From NCBI GenBank assembly GCA_937920555.1, contig CAKZTM010000026.1, positions 1 to 44,038 of the forward strand: a stretch of DNA of 44,038 bases. Reading direction: 5' to 3'. Position numbers and translations under genes: made by a program. The DNA comes from an uncultured Paracoccaceae bacterium (GTDB lineage Bacteria; Pseudomonadota; Alphaproteobacteria; Rhodobacterales; Rhodobacteraceae). Shown piece after piece: positions 9,828 to 18,171 of the stretch (position 1 is the first letter of the stretch; each line of letters begins with the position of its first letter). The notes below the pieces were generated by a model, which was not told where the DNA came from, ran no database searches, and worked only from the letters and a program-made list of their open reading frames with translations.

Positions 9828-10336
9828 TCCGAGCCCTCCTTGGACTTGGCGCGTCCGGCAAAACTTTTGAGCGGGTGATCGGGCGACGCAAAATCGCTGT
9901 TGCGCGCTTTGAGCTCAGCCTTATGGGCCTGATAGGCGGATTTTTCCCAAATCTGAAACCGGTTGAGCCGCCCGACAAATGACAGCTCCCCCTCGGTCAT
10001 TCCGATCTGCTTGCGGGCCTCCTCAGGCAGCACAAACCGCCCCGAGCCTTCAACGGTGATCTCGAACGCCTCGGAGCCTAACAGATTTTCGAGATATTCG
10101 CGCTCTTCGGAATATTCCGGCAATTCCTCAATCTGGTCGTAAATCTTGTCGATGGACTCCATGGTATAGCCCTCAACACAGGCATGACCGCGGTCCGAAT
10201 AGACAAGAGTAAACTGGTAAGAGCCTCCAAGATCGCCGCCGCCATCCGCCAAGATGCCGCGATAGGCAGCCGGCAGAGACACACGCCCCTTGCCGTCCAT
10301 CTTATGATGGTGCTCGCCTTTAAACCGTCTTGTCAC
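9824..10336 (-). CDS. mraZ: Transcriptional regulator MraZ
   Basis: MraZ is an AbrB-like DNA-binding protein with two tandem swapped-hairpin domains; in E. coli it represses its own dcw operon. The 170-residue product opens with [22 protein letters not shown] and carries a second, degenerate repeat around [16 protein letters not shown], as expected. The start codon is GTG at 10334-10336, chosen because the conserved [10 protein letters not shown]-terminus follows it and an AGAGG ribosome-binding site precedes it. I did not find the spaced TGGG repeats of the E. coli operator upstream, so autoregulation here is inferred from the family only. Confidence 0.95.
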   Translation of the reverse strand: MTRRFKGEHHHKMDGKGRVSLPAAYRGILADGGGDLGGSYQFTLVYSDRGHACVEGYTMESIDKIYDQIEELPEYSEEREYLENLLGSEAFEITVEGSGRFVLPEEARKQIGMTEGELSFVGRLNRFQIWEKSAYQAHKAELKARNSDFASPDHPLKSFAGRAKSKEGSE

Positions 10337-10839
10337 TCGGCCTCTCTTCGCTCAAACTGGACCGGTGAAACGAAAAACGACGGAGCGTGTCACTGCCTAC
10401 ACGTTCCGCCGCTTAAGGTCCGTTTGGTCCTTGCCCGACTGCGGAAGCGCACTGTCATCGCAATCGCGTCGGATCTATTTTTTGTTGTGAGCGTGCCCGT
10501 ATGAAACTGCCTCAATAGGGTGGGTCTTGTTGCCCTTATCACTGCTCTGTATTGCCTATTGTCTAGCATGGGTTTTTACACCTGACAATGGTTTTCTATG
10601 GTTTTTGATGGACAAGCACTGTTTTGAATGCGATTTGAAGGGATGCCTCGGAAGGCCAAAGACGCCCCAATACACAACAAAGTGATTGCAACGTTATCCC
10701 AACCACAACATATGGGTGTCCCGCACCTGTTGCCCGCGCCGTTGAGAAATCTGCAATTTTTCTTGAAAAAATGGCCCAAAGACGCCGAAAATCGCCGGTT
10801 TGACGCCAAAACCCAGCCCGACCCCGTACAAAACCATGA
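10337..10839. other. Intergenic region between mraZ and the RNase P RNA gene
   Basis: This 503-base stretch lies upstream of mraZ and downstream of rnpB (both minus strand). It is less GC-rich than the surroundings, especially near 10480-10490 and 10570-10620. Apart from a candidate mraZ promoter at 10560-10588 I see no convincing gene. The open frames in it lack family motifs and a ribosome-binding site. No clear rnpB terminator is visible. Confidence 0.6.
10560..10588 (-). promoter_or_regulatory. Candidate sigma-70 promoter for the mraZ operon
   Basis: On the minus strand, TTGTCA (10583-10588) and TAGACA (10560-10565) are separated by 17 bases, a good match to -35 and -10 boxes. Transcription would begin near 10553 and leave a leader of about 215 bases before the mraZ GTG. 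No start site has been measured here. Confidence 0.45.
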
Positions 10840-11200
10840 AATTTGCGGATGGCCTGTAAGCCGGATTCTGTACCGGTTTCCCGGCGGCAGCCATTCATCT
10901 GTTCCGACCGTTACCGATCGGCTCTAGCAGTCAACCCGGGATGCTGGGACGAGACCCCCCTGTGCTTGCGCACGTACATCCCCTATTTGACTTTGCTTCC
11001 GGTGGGGCTTGCCATGCGGTCCGTGTTGCCAAAGACCCGGTGCGCTCTTACCGCACCTTTTCACCTTATCCCTGACTGGCAGGGTTGTCTGATTTCTGTG
11101 GCGCTGTCCCTTGGATTGCTCCAGCCGGGCGTTACCCGGCACCGTTGTCTCATGAAGTCCGGACTTTCCTCGCTGTCGCGCGGCTGCCCGGCCATCCGCA
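10840..11200 (-). ncRNA. rnpB: RNase P RNA (bacterial type A)
   Basis: The minus strand carries the conserved RNase P RNA core near its 5' end (GAGGAAAGTCCGGACTTC) and the matching conserved 3' region (ACAGAATCCGGCTTACAGGC). The first and last eleven bases, TGCGGATGGCC at 11190-11200 and its complement at 10844-10854, form a perfect P1 helix that fixes both ends. The RNA of about 360 nucleotides is the catalytic subunit that removes 5' leaders from tRNA precursors. A strong promoter places the start close to 11200. Confidence 0.96.
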
Positions 11201-11206
11201 GGACTG

Positions 11207-11235
11207 CGTCTAGGGGGTCTGGTCGGGGCCGTCAA
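11207..11235 (-). promoter_or_regulatory. Promoter of the RNase P RNA gene
   Basis: On the minus strand, TTGACG (11230-11235) and TAGACG (11207-11212) are spaced by 17 bases. A start seven bases downstream would be at about 11200, exactly the first base of the P1 helix. Confidence 0.7.
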
Positions 11236-11280
11236 GATTTTGAGGCCTGAGAACGGGGTTAAAGAGGTTAACGCCGAATT

Positions 11281-11300
11281 CTACTCTTCTAGAAAAGTAG
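11281..11300 (+). promoter_or_regulatory. Palindrome copy 2 (between ampD-like gene and rnpB)
   Basis: CTACTCTTCTAGAAAAGTAG on the plus strand, identical to copies 1 and 4. It lies about 80-100 bases upstream of the predicted RNase P RNA start and downstream of the AmpD-like gene, both on the minus strand. It is the only copy not oriented toward its nearest downstream gene, although a near-palindrome can serve either way. Confidence 0.55.
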
Positions 11301-11380
11301 AAGAGTCGCTCTGCGCAATCCTTGCCCACAAAACATGCCAAACCCGGCTACATCTCACCGGAAAGCACATGTCCTGTAAC

Positions 11381-11878
11381 TCAGGTACAGGAGTTAACAG
11401 ACTGTCCCAAATTGAGGCCCAATCGCCCCCAATCAAACTTTGGCCCCGGATCGAATTTGCGTCCCGGCGCCACATGTTCATGGCCCAAGATCCGGGCCTT
11501 AGGGATGTCCCAACGGCTTTGAATGTCCGCGATCAACGCCGCCAAAGCAGCCATTTGCGGCTCTGGGAATGGCGGGAAATCCTGCAAAGACCCCGGATTG
11601 CACAACTCAATCCCGATAGAGCAGGAGTTGATATCCGTCTCGCCTGCCCAAACGCTCAGACCTGCGTGCCAAGCCCGGTGCGCCTCTGACACCAGCTGGC
11701 AAACATCACCAGTGTCCTCAACAAGATAATGCGCGGACACTTCCGGCTCGGGATCACAAAGTCGCGCAATCGCGGCCTGCGCACTTTCCATGCCCGTGTA
11801 ATGTATGACAATCATATCGGGCCCCTCATACCCGATGCGCGGACCAAAATTGGGGGACGGAATTTGAGTGATATGCAT
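11381..11878 (-). CDS. ampD: N-acetylmuramoyl-L-alanine amidase (AmpD-like)
   Basis: This 165-residue Amidase_2 protein should cleave the bond between anhydro-MurNAc and the stem peptide during wall recycling. H26 (IVIHYTG) plus H133 and D143 (GHEHVAPGRKFDPG) fit the three zinc ligands; the ten-residue spacing from H133 to D143 matches AmpD. There is no signal peptide, in line with cytoplasmic AmpD. It is shorter at the C-terminus than many alphaproteobacterial homologues, ending soon after the zinc motif. Its start lies only 29 bases from the divergent unknown gene at 11908, so their promoters must overlap or lie inside each other. Confidence 0.87.
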   Translation of the reverse strand: MHITQIPSPNFGPRIGYEGPDMIVIHYTGMESAQAAIARLCDPEPEVSAHYLVEDTGDVCQLVSEAHRAWHAGLSVWAGETDINSCSIGIELCNPGSLQDFPPFPEPQMAALAALIADIQSRWDIPKARILGHEHVAPGRKFDPGPKFDWGRLGLNLGQSVNSCT

Positions 11879-11907
11879 AACCGGCAGAAAACACGCGGAG
11901 GCGCTCT

Positions 11908-12510
11908 ATGTCCAGCAGACCGTTACAAAACAGAGTGATGCCCACCGGCCAGATCATAGCCGTCGCCCAGCGTGGTACAATGATGGGCAATCGCGGCGGC
12001 CGGTTGCATGACGACCACAAACGCCTCAAAAAGAACTGGGCCTCCAAACAATGGATCAGCTGCGTTACCACCTTTAAAGGCCGCCAAAGACAGGTAATGG
12101 GCAACAGCTACACTGAGCTGTTTTTTCTTGACGAAGCAACCGCCTTGGCCGCGGGGCACCGTCCCTGCTTTGAATGTAGACGCGCCGACGCAAACCGGTT
12201 TGCAGAAATATGGGCGGACTGTTTGGGCCGCACTGAACGGCTGCGCGCACCGCACATGGATCAGATTTTGCACCCAGAGCGCACCGGCCCCAAACACATG
12301 GCCCCGGCGAACAGCCTGCCCGATGGCGCGTTCTTTCTCAGCGCGGGCGAGATTTTTCTACAGTCTAAAGACGGCTGCAAACCTTGGAGCTTTTCGGGCT
12401 ATGGCCGTCCGCAAAACATCTCCGGAGAGGTCGAAATCCTAACGCCGCCGAGCATCTGCAAAATCTTGCATGCCGGATATCAACCCCAACTTCATCCGTC
12501 AGCCGACTAG
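11908..12510 (+). CDS. Conserved protein of unknown function with HRPCFECRR motif
   Basis: I do not recognise a named family for this 200-residue protein. It has no signal peptide or membrane segment. The clearest motif is HRPCFECRRADAN (residues 84-96), with C87 and C90 in a CxxC followed by Arg-Arg, which recalls a metal-binding knuckle such as the one in Ada. Other notable stretches are TELFFLDEATALAAG just before it, and a basic, His-rich region (about 34-45). GGAGG at about 11897-11901 precedes the ATG at good spacing, and codon use resembles its neighbours. It is divergent from the AmpD-like gene. A nucleic-acid or metal role is only a guess. Confidence 0.8.
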   Translation: MSSRPLQNRVMPTGQIIAVAQRGTMMGNRGGRLHDDHKRLKKNWASKQWISCVTTFKGRQRQVMGNSYTELFFLDEATALAAGHRPCFECRRADANRFAEIWADCLGRTERLRAPHMDQILHPERTGPKHMAPANSLPDGAFFLSAGEIFLQSKDGCKPWSFSGYGRPQNISGEVEILTPPSICKILHAGYQPQLHPSAD

Positions 12511-12513
12511 ACC

Positions 12514-13329
12514 TCAATCCGCCATTCGGGACGCCATCCACCGGTCAATCTTGCCGGTATAGGCCACATCGGTCCCCAGCTTGCTGTTGATGTCGCCATG
12601 GCTCAGCGCCTGCTCAACCACATCCACATCGGCACCCGCACCGGCCCCGGCCTGCGCGAACCTGTTGGCCTCATCGCAGGTGCCTTGCGGGAATGAGGAA
12701 CACACCACCAACATGTGCGGATCCTCACCGGACACATGCGCCTGCGGAGAGGCCGCCGCCCAAACCGCCGGATCATCCCCAAAAGCTCTGTCGTAAAACC
12801 GAAACGGAGGATCAGCCATGATCACAGGAACATCCATCGCCGCCGAATCGAGCGCGATCACACCGGCCAGTGGCGCAAGCCCCGCCGCCTCGCGAAGATC
12901 AATCCGGGTGCTCAAAAGCGCCGCCACATGCGCCCCCGAGGAATGCCCCATCACAAACACGCGGGCGCCGTCCCCGCCCCACGCATCAAGATTTTTCTGA
13001 ACATAACCAACAGCCTGAGCCAAATCCTGAGCTTGTGCAATCGCCTCAACCTCCGGGGTCAAACGGGTATTCACCGACACAAAAATATACCCCTGAGGCA
13101 CCCAATGCTTCACTTTGGCGTACCAAATGCCGCGCCCGGCTTTGTCACCGGACTGCCACCCGCCGCCATGCAAAAAGATGATCACCGGCGCATCAGCGGG
13201 CTCATTGGGAAGATACACATCGAGCTTGTGCCGCGCATGTGTGCCGTAAGCATACTCGATCGGCATCTGCGCCATCGCACTGGTCGAGGAAATCGCAAAA
13301 AACACATTGAAAAGAAAAAGCTGGAGCAT
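12514..13329 (-). CDS. Exported alpha/beta hydrolase (carboxylesterase type)
   Basis: From ATG 13329 the protein has 271 residues and begins with a signal peptide (MLQLFLFNVFFAISSTSAMA, cut near residue 20). The fold shows the oxyanion motif HGGGW, the nucleophile elbow GHSSGAH and a late catalytic His in SHGDIN. This pattern matches the BD-FAE/esterase-lipase group related to kynurenine formamidase. The open frame extends to 13593, but that part would be low-complexity basic sequence overlapping the rRNA pseudouridine synthase gene, so the later start is preferred. It is probably a periplasmic esterase of unknown substrate. Confidence 0.85.
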   Translation of the reverse strand: MLQLFLFNVFFAISSTSAMAQMPIEYAYGTHARHKLDVYLPNEPADAPVIIFLHGGGWQSGDKAGRGIWYAKVKHWVPQGYIFVSVNTRLTPEVEAIAQAQDLAQAVGYVQKNLDAWGGDGARVFVMGHSSGAHVAALLSTRIDLREAAGLAPLAGVIALDSAAMDVPVIMADPPFRFYDRAFGDDPAVWAAASPQAHVSGEDPHMLVVCSSFPQGTCDEANRFAQAGAGAGADVDVVEQALSHGDINSKLGTDVAYTGKIDRWMASRMAD

Positions 13330-13390
13330 GCTACACCTGACCTTAATGCTATGCCCAATTTTAGCAACAATTGACCCGCCGGGGAATAAC

Positions 13391-14254
13391 CTATTTGGGC
13401 CGGCCCCGGGTTTTTCCACGGGCGCTTTGGGACACATTATGCGGATTGAACCCCTTCTTGCGCGGCGGCTTGGTCGGTTTGGGCTTTTTGGCGGCCCATT
13501 TCTTGGGCGGCGCGTCTTCCGCATCCTTGGCACCGACCGCGATCTGCTCGCGTATGACTTTACGCGGAATTTCCTCAACAGCCCCCGCCCCAAGCTCTTT
13601 GAGCTGAAACGGCCCGTAAGACACGCGGATCAAACGGTTAACTTCGAGCCCAATGGCACTCAAAGCCCGGCGCACTTCGCGATTTTTTCCCTCGCGCAGC
13701 CCGACGGTCAACCACGCATTGGCCCCCTGTTGGCGATCCAGCGTCACAACCATGCCCTGAAACCGCTCGCCATCAACCGTAATGCCCTTCGTCAAAGGCT
13801 CCAACATCGCCTCGGTGGGGCGGCCGCGCACCCGCACGCGGTATCTGCGCATCCAACCGGTTGAGGGCAGTTCCAACTGGCGTTTAAGATCACCGTCATT
13901 GGTCAGCAACAACAGCCCCTCAGAGTTGATGTCGAGCCTGCCTACCGACATGACCCGCGGCATCTCAGGGGGCAGCTTTTGGTAAATCGTGTCGCGCCCC
14001 TTCTCGTCCCTGTCTGACGTCACCAGTCCGATGGGCTTGTGATAACGCCACAGGCGGACCGGCTCCTGCTCCTTCAAAGGCTCCCCACGCACGGTAATCA
14101 CGTCCGTGTCCAAGACATTGATTGCAGGGGATTTTACGATCTCACCATTGAGTGTCACCTCGCCTGCGTCGATCAGCTTTTCCGCATCTCTGCGCGAGGC
14201 GACACCGGCACGGGCGATCCGTTTGGCAATTCTCTGGGCATTGTTTTCACTCAT
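13391..14254 (-). CDS. rluB: rRNA large subunit pseudouridine synthase, RluB/RsuA family
   Basis: This 287-residue enzyme isomerises a uridine in 23S rRNA. It has an N-terminal S4 RNA-binding domain (about 6-60, RIARAGVASRRDAEKLIDAGEV), then the catalytic motif GRLDINSEGLLLLTNDG with D108, and KNREVRRAL typical of the RsuA/RluB/E/F family. The C-terminus is a Lys/Arg/Pro-rich tail ending in GKTRGRPK, common in RluB. The start at 14254 is chosen for the S4 domain; MRFF at 14266 is an alternative, and neither has a good ribosome-binding site. Upstream sequence in frame is not protein-like. It is divergent from tadA. Confidence 0.9.
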   Translation of the reverse strand: MSENNAQRIAKRIARAGVASRRDAEKLIDAGEVTLNGEIVKSPAINVLDTDVITVRGEPLKEQEPVRLWRYHKPIGLVTSDRDEKGRDTIYQKLPPEMPRVMSVGRLDINSEGLLLLTNDGDLKRQLELPSTGWMRRYRVRVRGRPTEAMLEPLTKGITVDGERFQGMVVTLDRQQGANAWLTVGLREGKNREVRRALSAIGLEVNRLIRVSYGPFQLKELGAGAVEEIPRKVIREQIAVGAKDAEDAPPKKWAAKKPKPTKPPRKKGFNPHNVSQSARGKTRGRPK

Positions 14255-14302
14255 GAAAAATCGCATACACTGGATTGAAGTTAACCCCAAGCGAAAGCGG
14301 CC

Positions 14303-14761
14303 ATGAGTTTCAGAAATCCAATGGTACTGGCGCTTGATCAAGCCCGCCAAGCAGCCCAGCGCGGCGAGACGCCGGTGGGTGCGGTGATCTACGACCCGGT
14401 CGCTGACAAAGTGCTGGCCCAAGACGGTAACAGAGTTCGCGAATTGCACGACCCAACCGCCCACGCAGAGGGTTTGGTCATTCGCGCCGCCTGCCAAAGC
14501 CTTGGCAATGAGCGTCTGCAAGGTCTTGATCTATATGTCACTTTGGAACCCTGCCCGATGTGCGCAGGGGTGATTTCGGCAGCCAGGATTTCCCGGCTTT
14601 ATTACGGCGCGTCTGATCCGAAATCCGGCGGGATCGAGCAGGGCCCACGGGTGTTGTCCCATCCACAATCGCACCATAAGCCAGAGATTTACGGCGGCAT
14701 TTGCGAGGCGGAGGCGGCCGATCTGCTCAGGGGTTTTTTCGCGGAGCGCCGAGGTGATTAA
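14303..14761 (+). CDS. tadA: tRNA-specific adenosine deaminase
   Basis: TadA converts A34 to inosine in the anticodon of tRNA-Arg(ACG). The 152-residue protein has the cytidine-deaminase fold with zinc ligand H54 and proton shuttle E56 in HAE, and C84 and C87 in PCPMC. The following region (AARISRLYYGASDPKSGG) is characteristic of TadA rather than of nucleoside deaminases. The length is normal. It is divergent from the pseudouridine synthase gene with 48 bases between the starts. Confidence 0.93.
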   Translation: MSFRNPMVLALDQARQAAQRGETPVGAVIYDPVADKVLAQDGNRVRELHDPTAHAEGLVIRAACQSLGNERLQGLDLYVTLEPCPMCAGVISAARISRLYYGASDPKSGGIEQGPRVLSHPQSHHKPEIYGGICEAEAADLLRGFFAERRGD

Positions 14762-14807
14762 CGCGGATATGCACCGGCCACGAAACCTATGGCCTGTTCG
14801 CTAGGGC

Positions 14808-14840
14808 CGATTTGAGTATTTTGGGGAAATCGAAAGATAA
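14808..14840. repeat. Intergenic GATTTGAGTATTTT element
   Basis: The segment CCGATTTGAGTATTTTGGGG followed by AAATCG forms a short inverted repeat (CGATTT/AAATCG) in the tadA to ceramidase gap. From memory, similar strings recur between genes in roseobacter genomes; I cannot verify that here and see only one copy in this window. Confidence 0.3.
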
Positions 14841-14870
14841 AGAGCGGGATCGCGCCGCAAGGAGTGGATG

Positions 14871-15533
14871 ATGGACTGGGCAGCTGAGGTCGATAACTAC
14901 TGCGAAAGGCTCGGACCCGGATTTTGGGGCGAACCCGTCAATGCGGTGACCAATCTGGCCTTCTTGATCGCAGCCGTTTTTGTGTTTCCAAAAGTACGCG
15001 GGGATCGCGGGGCCGAGATATTATGTCTGGCCTTGTTTCTGATCGGTGTCGCGTCGGGGCTGTTTCATACTTTGGCCACCAGCTGGGCCGGGCTGGCCGA
15101 CAGTCTGTCCATTCTTGTGTTCATTTTGATCTACATTTTTCTGGCTGTGGGTCGCGTGTTGGGACTGGGACGCGGCGCGGCGACAGTGTCCGTCATTGCC
15201 TTTTTCCCCTATGCCTTTGCCACCGGCTACGCCTTGAGCGCTATTTTTGGCCCGTTGAACGGATCGGTCGCATATCTGCCGGTCTTGATTTTGATTTTCG
15301 TCTTTGGAGTGATCTCCGACGGCGACACCCGGCGCGGCTTTTGGACCGGGGCTGCTATTCTTGCGGTGTCCCTGCTCTTTCGGTCAATTGATGAAACCCT
15401 ATGCCACGCTTGGCCGCTTGGCACCCATTTCATGTGGCACGCGCTCAACGCGATCATGCTGGCGTGGATGATCCTTGTCATCCACCGCGCACCGGCAAAT
15501 GCGCGATCAGGTGTTGCGCGGCACCAGACGTAG
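14871..15533 (+). CDS. Ceramidase-family (CREST superfamily) membrane protein
   Basis: This 220-residue protein has about seven hydrophobic segments. It shows the ceramidase/CREST pattern: an early NAVTNLAF segment, GLFHTLAT with a Ser/His-type helix, DSLSIL with a conserved Asp, and HFMWHALNA near the end with the two late histidines, which together form the metal site in alkaline ceramidases. Bacterial members are mostly uncharacterised and may act on other amides. AAGGAG at 14859-14864 is better spaced for ATG 14871 than for ATG 14868. It is probably a single-gene unit. Confidence 0.82.
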   Translation: MDWAAEVDNYCERLGPGFWGEPVNAVTNLAFLIAAVFVFPKVRGDRGAEILCLALFLIGVASGLFHTLATSWAGLADSLSILVFILIYIFLAVGRVLGLGRGAATVSVIAFFPYAFATGYALSAIFGPLNGSVAYLPVLILIFVFGVISDGDTRRGFWTGAAILAVSLLFRSIDETLCHAWPLGTHFMWHALNAIMLAWMILVIHRAPANARSGVARHQT

Positions 15534-15585
15534 GGCTAAACCCCGTCCATTGGAAAACATAGCAAGTTGAGGAAGACAGCCTCCC

Positions 15586-15873
15586 ATGTCCATTGATGTC
15601 AAAACCGCAGCCCGTGTGGCACATCTGGCCCGAATCCAAGTTGACGCGCAGGACCTGCCCGAACTTGCCGGGCAGCTCTCGGCGATTCTTGGCTTCATGG
15701 AGCAACTCAATGAAGTTGATGTCGACGGCGTGGAGCCTATGACCTCTGTGACGCCAATGGCCGCGCCCTTGCGCGCCGACGAGATCACCGATGGCGGCAT
15801 TCAAGAGCGTGTTTTGGCCAATGCGCCCGATGCGCGCGAAGGCTTCTTTTCTGTGCCGAAAGTGGTGGAGTAA
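15586..15873 (+). CDS. gatC: Asp-tRNA(Asn)/Glu-tRNA(Gln) amidotransferase subunit C
   Basis: GatC is the small scaffolding subunit that helps GatA fold and binds the GatA-GatB interface in the transamidase that makes Gln-tRNA(Gln) and/or Asn-tRNA(Asn). The 95-residue protein has the usual opening (VAHLARI), the central [18 protein letters not shown] motif and a C-terminus ending in FFSVPKVVE. It lies three bases before gatA, in the common gatCA order. gatB is not in the window. Confidence 0.95.
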   Translation: MSIDVKTAARVAHLARIQVDAQDLPELAGQLSAILGFMEQLNEVDVDGVEPMTSVTPMAAPLRADEITDGGIQERVLANAPDAREGFFSVPKVVE

Positions 15874-15876
15874 GTC

Positions 15877-17364
15877 ATGGGCGATTTGAACAAACTGACC
15901 ATCGAAGCGGCGCGCGACGGATTGCGCGCCAAGGATTTCACCGCCCGTGAGCTGACGCAGTCCTGCGTTGATGCGGCCGAAAGCTCCAAGCCTTTGAACG
16001 CCTACTCGGTTGTGACCGCCGATCAGGCCCTGACCATGGCCGATGCTGCGGATGCGCGACTGACACAAGGCGATGCGCCGTCCATGTGCGGCATTCCTTT
16101 GGGCATCAAGGACTTGTTTTGCACCGAAGGTGTGGCCTCGCAGGCGGCGTCCAACATCCTCAAAGGGTTCCTGCCCCAATATGAAAGCACCGTGACCACC
16201 AAGCTTTGGAACGAAGGTGCAGTCATGGTCGGCAAGCTCAACATGGACGAGTTTGCCATGGGCTCCTCGAATGAGACATCCTGCTACGGCCCTGCTGTTT
16301 CCCCGTGGCGCAAAAGCGGTGATGACGCGGCTCTGACACCCGGCGGCTCGTCGGGCGGATCCGCCTCGGCTGTGTCTGCGGATTTGTGTCTTGCAGCCAC
16401 AGGCACCGATACGGGCGGCTCAATCCGCCAGCCTGCCGCATTCACAGGCATTGTCGGTGTGAAGCCCACTTACGGTCGCGTATCGCGCTGGGGCGTTGTG
16501 GCCTTTGCCTCGTCGCTCGATCAGGCCGGGCCCATGGCCAAATCCGTGAAAGATGCCGCCATCATGCTAGAGGCGATTTGCGGTCATGACCCAAAAGACA
16601 GCACTTCTGCCAATATGGACGTGCCTGACTTTGAGGCGGCTCTGACCGGCGACATTCGCGGCAAAAAGATCGGCATCCCCAAAGAGTACCGGCTTGACGG
16701 GATGTCCGCCGAGATCGAGGCGTTATGGACCGAAGGTGCCGATAAGCTAAAGGCCGCAGGCGCTGAGCTGGTTGACGTGTCCCTGCCCCATACCAAATAC
16801 GCACTTCCCGCCTATTACGTGATCGCACCGGCTGAAGCCTCTTCAAATCTTGCCCGCTATGATGGTGTCAAATACGGCCACCGCGCTGAGTTGACCGCCG
16901 GTGACGATATTGATGACATGTATTCCAAAACCCGCGCCGAAGGGTTTGGCGATGAGGTTCAGCGCCGGGTGATGATCGGGACGTATGTTCTGTCCGCGGG
17001 TTTTTACGATGCCTATTATGTGCGGGCCCAAAAGGTTCGCACCCTGATCAAGCGCGACTTTGAGCAGGTGTTTGAAGATGGGGTGGATATGATCCTGACC
17101 CCGTCCACCCCCTCCGCCTCGTTCGGGATCGGCGCCATGGCCCAAGCCGATCCGATCGAGATGTATCTCAACGATGTGTTCACTGTGACCGTGAACCTTG
17201 CAGGCCTGCCCGGCGTGTCTGTGCCCGCCGGACTGGACAGCAACGGACTGCCCCTTGGACTTCAATTGATTGGCAAGCCATGGGGCGAGGCGGAAATGCT
17301 GAATGCCGCCTACGCCCTTGAGGCCGCCTCAGGCTTCGTGGCAAAACCCGAAAAATGGTGGTAA
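15877..17364 (+). CDS. gatA: Asp-tRNA(Asn)/Glu-tRNA(Gln) amidotransferase subunit A
   Basis: GatA is the glutaminase subunit that supplies ammonia for transamidation of mischarged tRNA. The 495-residue protein has the amidase-signature Ser-cisSer-Lys triad: K78 in GIKDLF, S158 in PGGSSGGS and S182 in [10 protein letters not shown]. The length and the C-terminal [18 protein letters not shown] region are typical of GatA rather than other amidases. It is translated right after gatC and probably coupled to it. Confidence 0.96.
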   Translation: MGDLNKLTIEAARDGLRAKDFTARELTQSCVDAAESSKPLNAYSVVTADQALTMADAADARLTQGDAPSMCGIPLGIKDLFCTEGVASQAASNILKGFLPQYESTVTTKLWNEGAVMVGKLNMDEFAMGSSNETSCYGPAVSPWRKSGDDAALTPGGSSGGSASAVSADLCLAATGTDTGGSIRQPAAFTGIVGVKPTYGRVSRWGVVAFASSLDQAGPMAKSVKDAAIMLEAICGHDPKDSTSANMDVPDFEAALTGDIRGKKIGIPKEYRLDGMSAEIEALWTEGADKLKAAGAELVDVSLPHTKYALPAYYVIAPAEASSNLARYDGVKYGHRAELTAGDDIDDMYSKTRAEGFGDEVQRRVMIGTYVLSAGFYDAYYVRAQKVRTLIKRDFEQVFEDGVDMILTPSTPSASFGIGAMAQADPIEMYLNDVFTVTVNLAGLPGVSVPAGLDSNGLPLGLQLIGKPWGEAEMLNAAYALEAASGFVAKPEKWW

Positions 17365-17410
17365 TGTAAGTCCGATGAAACACCCCCACATGAGTTTGAA
17401 GGCAACCCAC

Positions 17411-18160
17411 ATGAAACGATTTGCCCTTCTCGCCGCACTTGGCCTTGCGGCCTGCTCCGACCAACCGGTCGGGCAGTCGGAATATTTTGACCCGTGGCAA
17501 AACCCGCAATTGTCCGGTGCACCAACCCCACAGCAATCGCCGGACATGATCGCAATCAACCAGCAATTGGATGAACGACGTCTGGAAAATGCCGCCCGAA
17601 ACGGGGATGCAGCCCTTGTGGCTTCGCTGGAGGCCGCGATTGCCACCGCAGGCAATGACGCGCGTGCCTCTGGCCAGACGCAGATTGCCCCCGCACCGAC
17701 AACGGCCCAGCAAGTGGCCACCACAACGCCGCAAGCGGCACTCACAACATCGCAGGTCCAAACTGCGGAGATCGCAGGCACGGGCGAAATCAGCGACAAC
17801 TCTTTCTCGTCCGTTGTGCAAAAAGAAACGATTGAGACCGATGCCGCCCGACTTGCCGCCCTGTCACAAGCCAAGATCGTACTTCAGGCCGAACCATTGC
17901 CAGAACGGACCGACGGCGTGAACCTGGCCGCATTCGCCCGCTCCACCTCGCACAATATCGGCCAGCGGCTTTTCTCAAGATCATCGCGGGCCAGCGCCTC
18001 GCAACGGTGCCGCAAATATGGCAACGCAGATGCGGCACAAAGGGCGTTCCTAATCGCCGGTGGCCCGGAAAATGACGAACTGAAACTCGACCCGGACGGG
18101 GACGGCTTTGTGTGCGGCTGGTCGCCTATGCCGTTTCGCAACCTGCGGGTGGGCGGCTAA
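17411..18160 (+). CDS. Lipoprotein with excalibur calcium-binding domain
   Basis: The 249-residue product starts MKRFALLAALGLAAC, a type II signal peptide with lipobox LAAC, so it should be a lipid-anchored envelope protein. A Pro/Gln/Thr-rich low-complexity middle follows (about 60-135). The C-terminal 60 residues form an excalibur-type domain: CRKYGN, then DPDGDGFVC with the DxDxDG calcium-binding loop. Start 17411 is preferred because it gives the lipoprotein signal; the frame remains open upstream inside gatA. It lies 46 bases after gatA and may be co-transcribed. Function unknown; excalibur domains often occur in secreted nucleases or cell-surface proteins. Confidence 0.85.
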   Translation: MKRFALLAALGLAACSDQPVGQSEYFDPWQNPQLSGAPTPQQSPDMIAINQQLDERRLENAARNGDAALVASLEAAIATAGNDARASGQTQIAPAPTTAQQVATTTPQAALTTSQVQTAEIAGTGEISDNSFSSVVQKETIETDAARLAALSQAKIVLQAEPLPERTDGVNLAAFARSTSHNIGQRLFSRSSRASASQRCRKYGNADAAQRAFLIAGGPENDELKLDPDGDGFVCGWSPMPFRNLRVGG

Positions 18161-18171
18161 ACCTGCGCCGC

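Noticed and set aside
10337-10560. MraZ operator repeats of the E. coli kind upstream of mraZ
   Set aside because: Only an isolated GGTGGG is present near 10519; the regularly spaced TGGG triplet is not seen.
10576-10898. Open frames between mraZ and rnpB on both strands
   Set aside because: They run into the RNase P RNA gene or have no start signal and no recognisable motif.
15478-16179. 233-codon open frame on the minus strand
   Set aside because: Covers gatC and the start of gatA in antisense; both are unmistakable on the plus strand.
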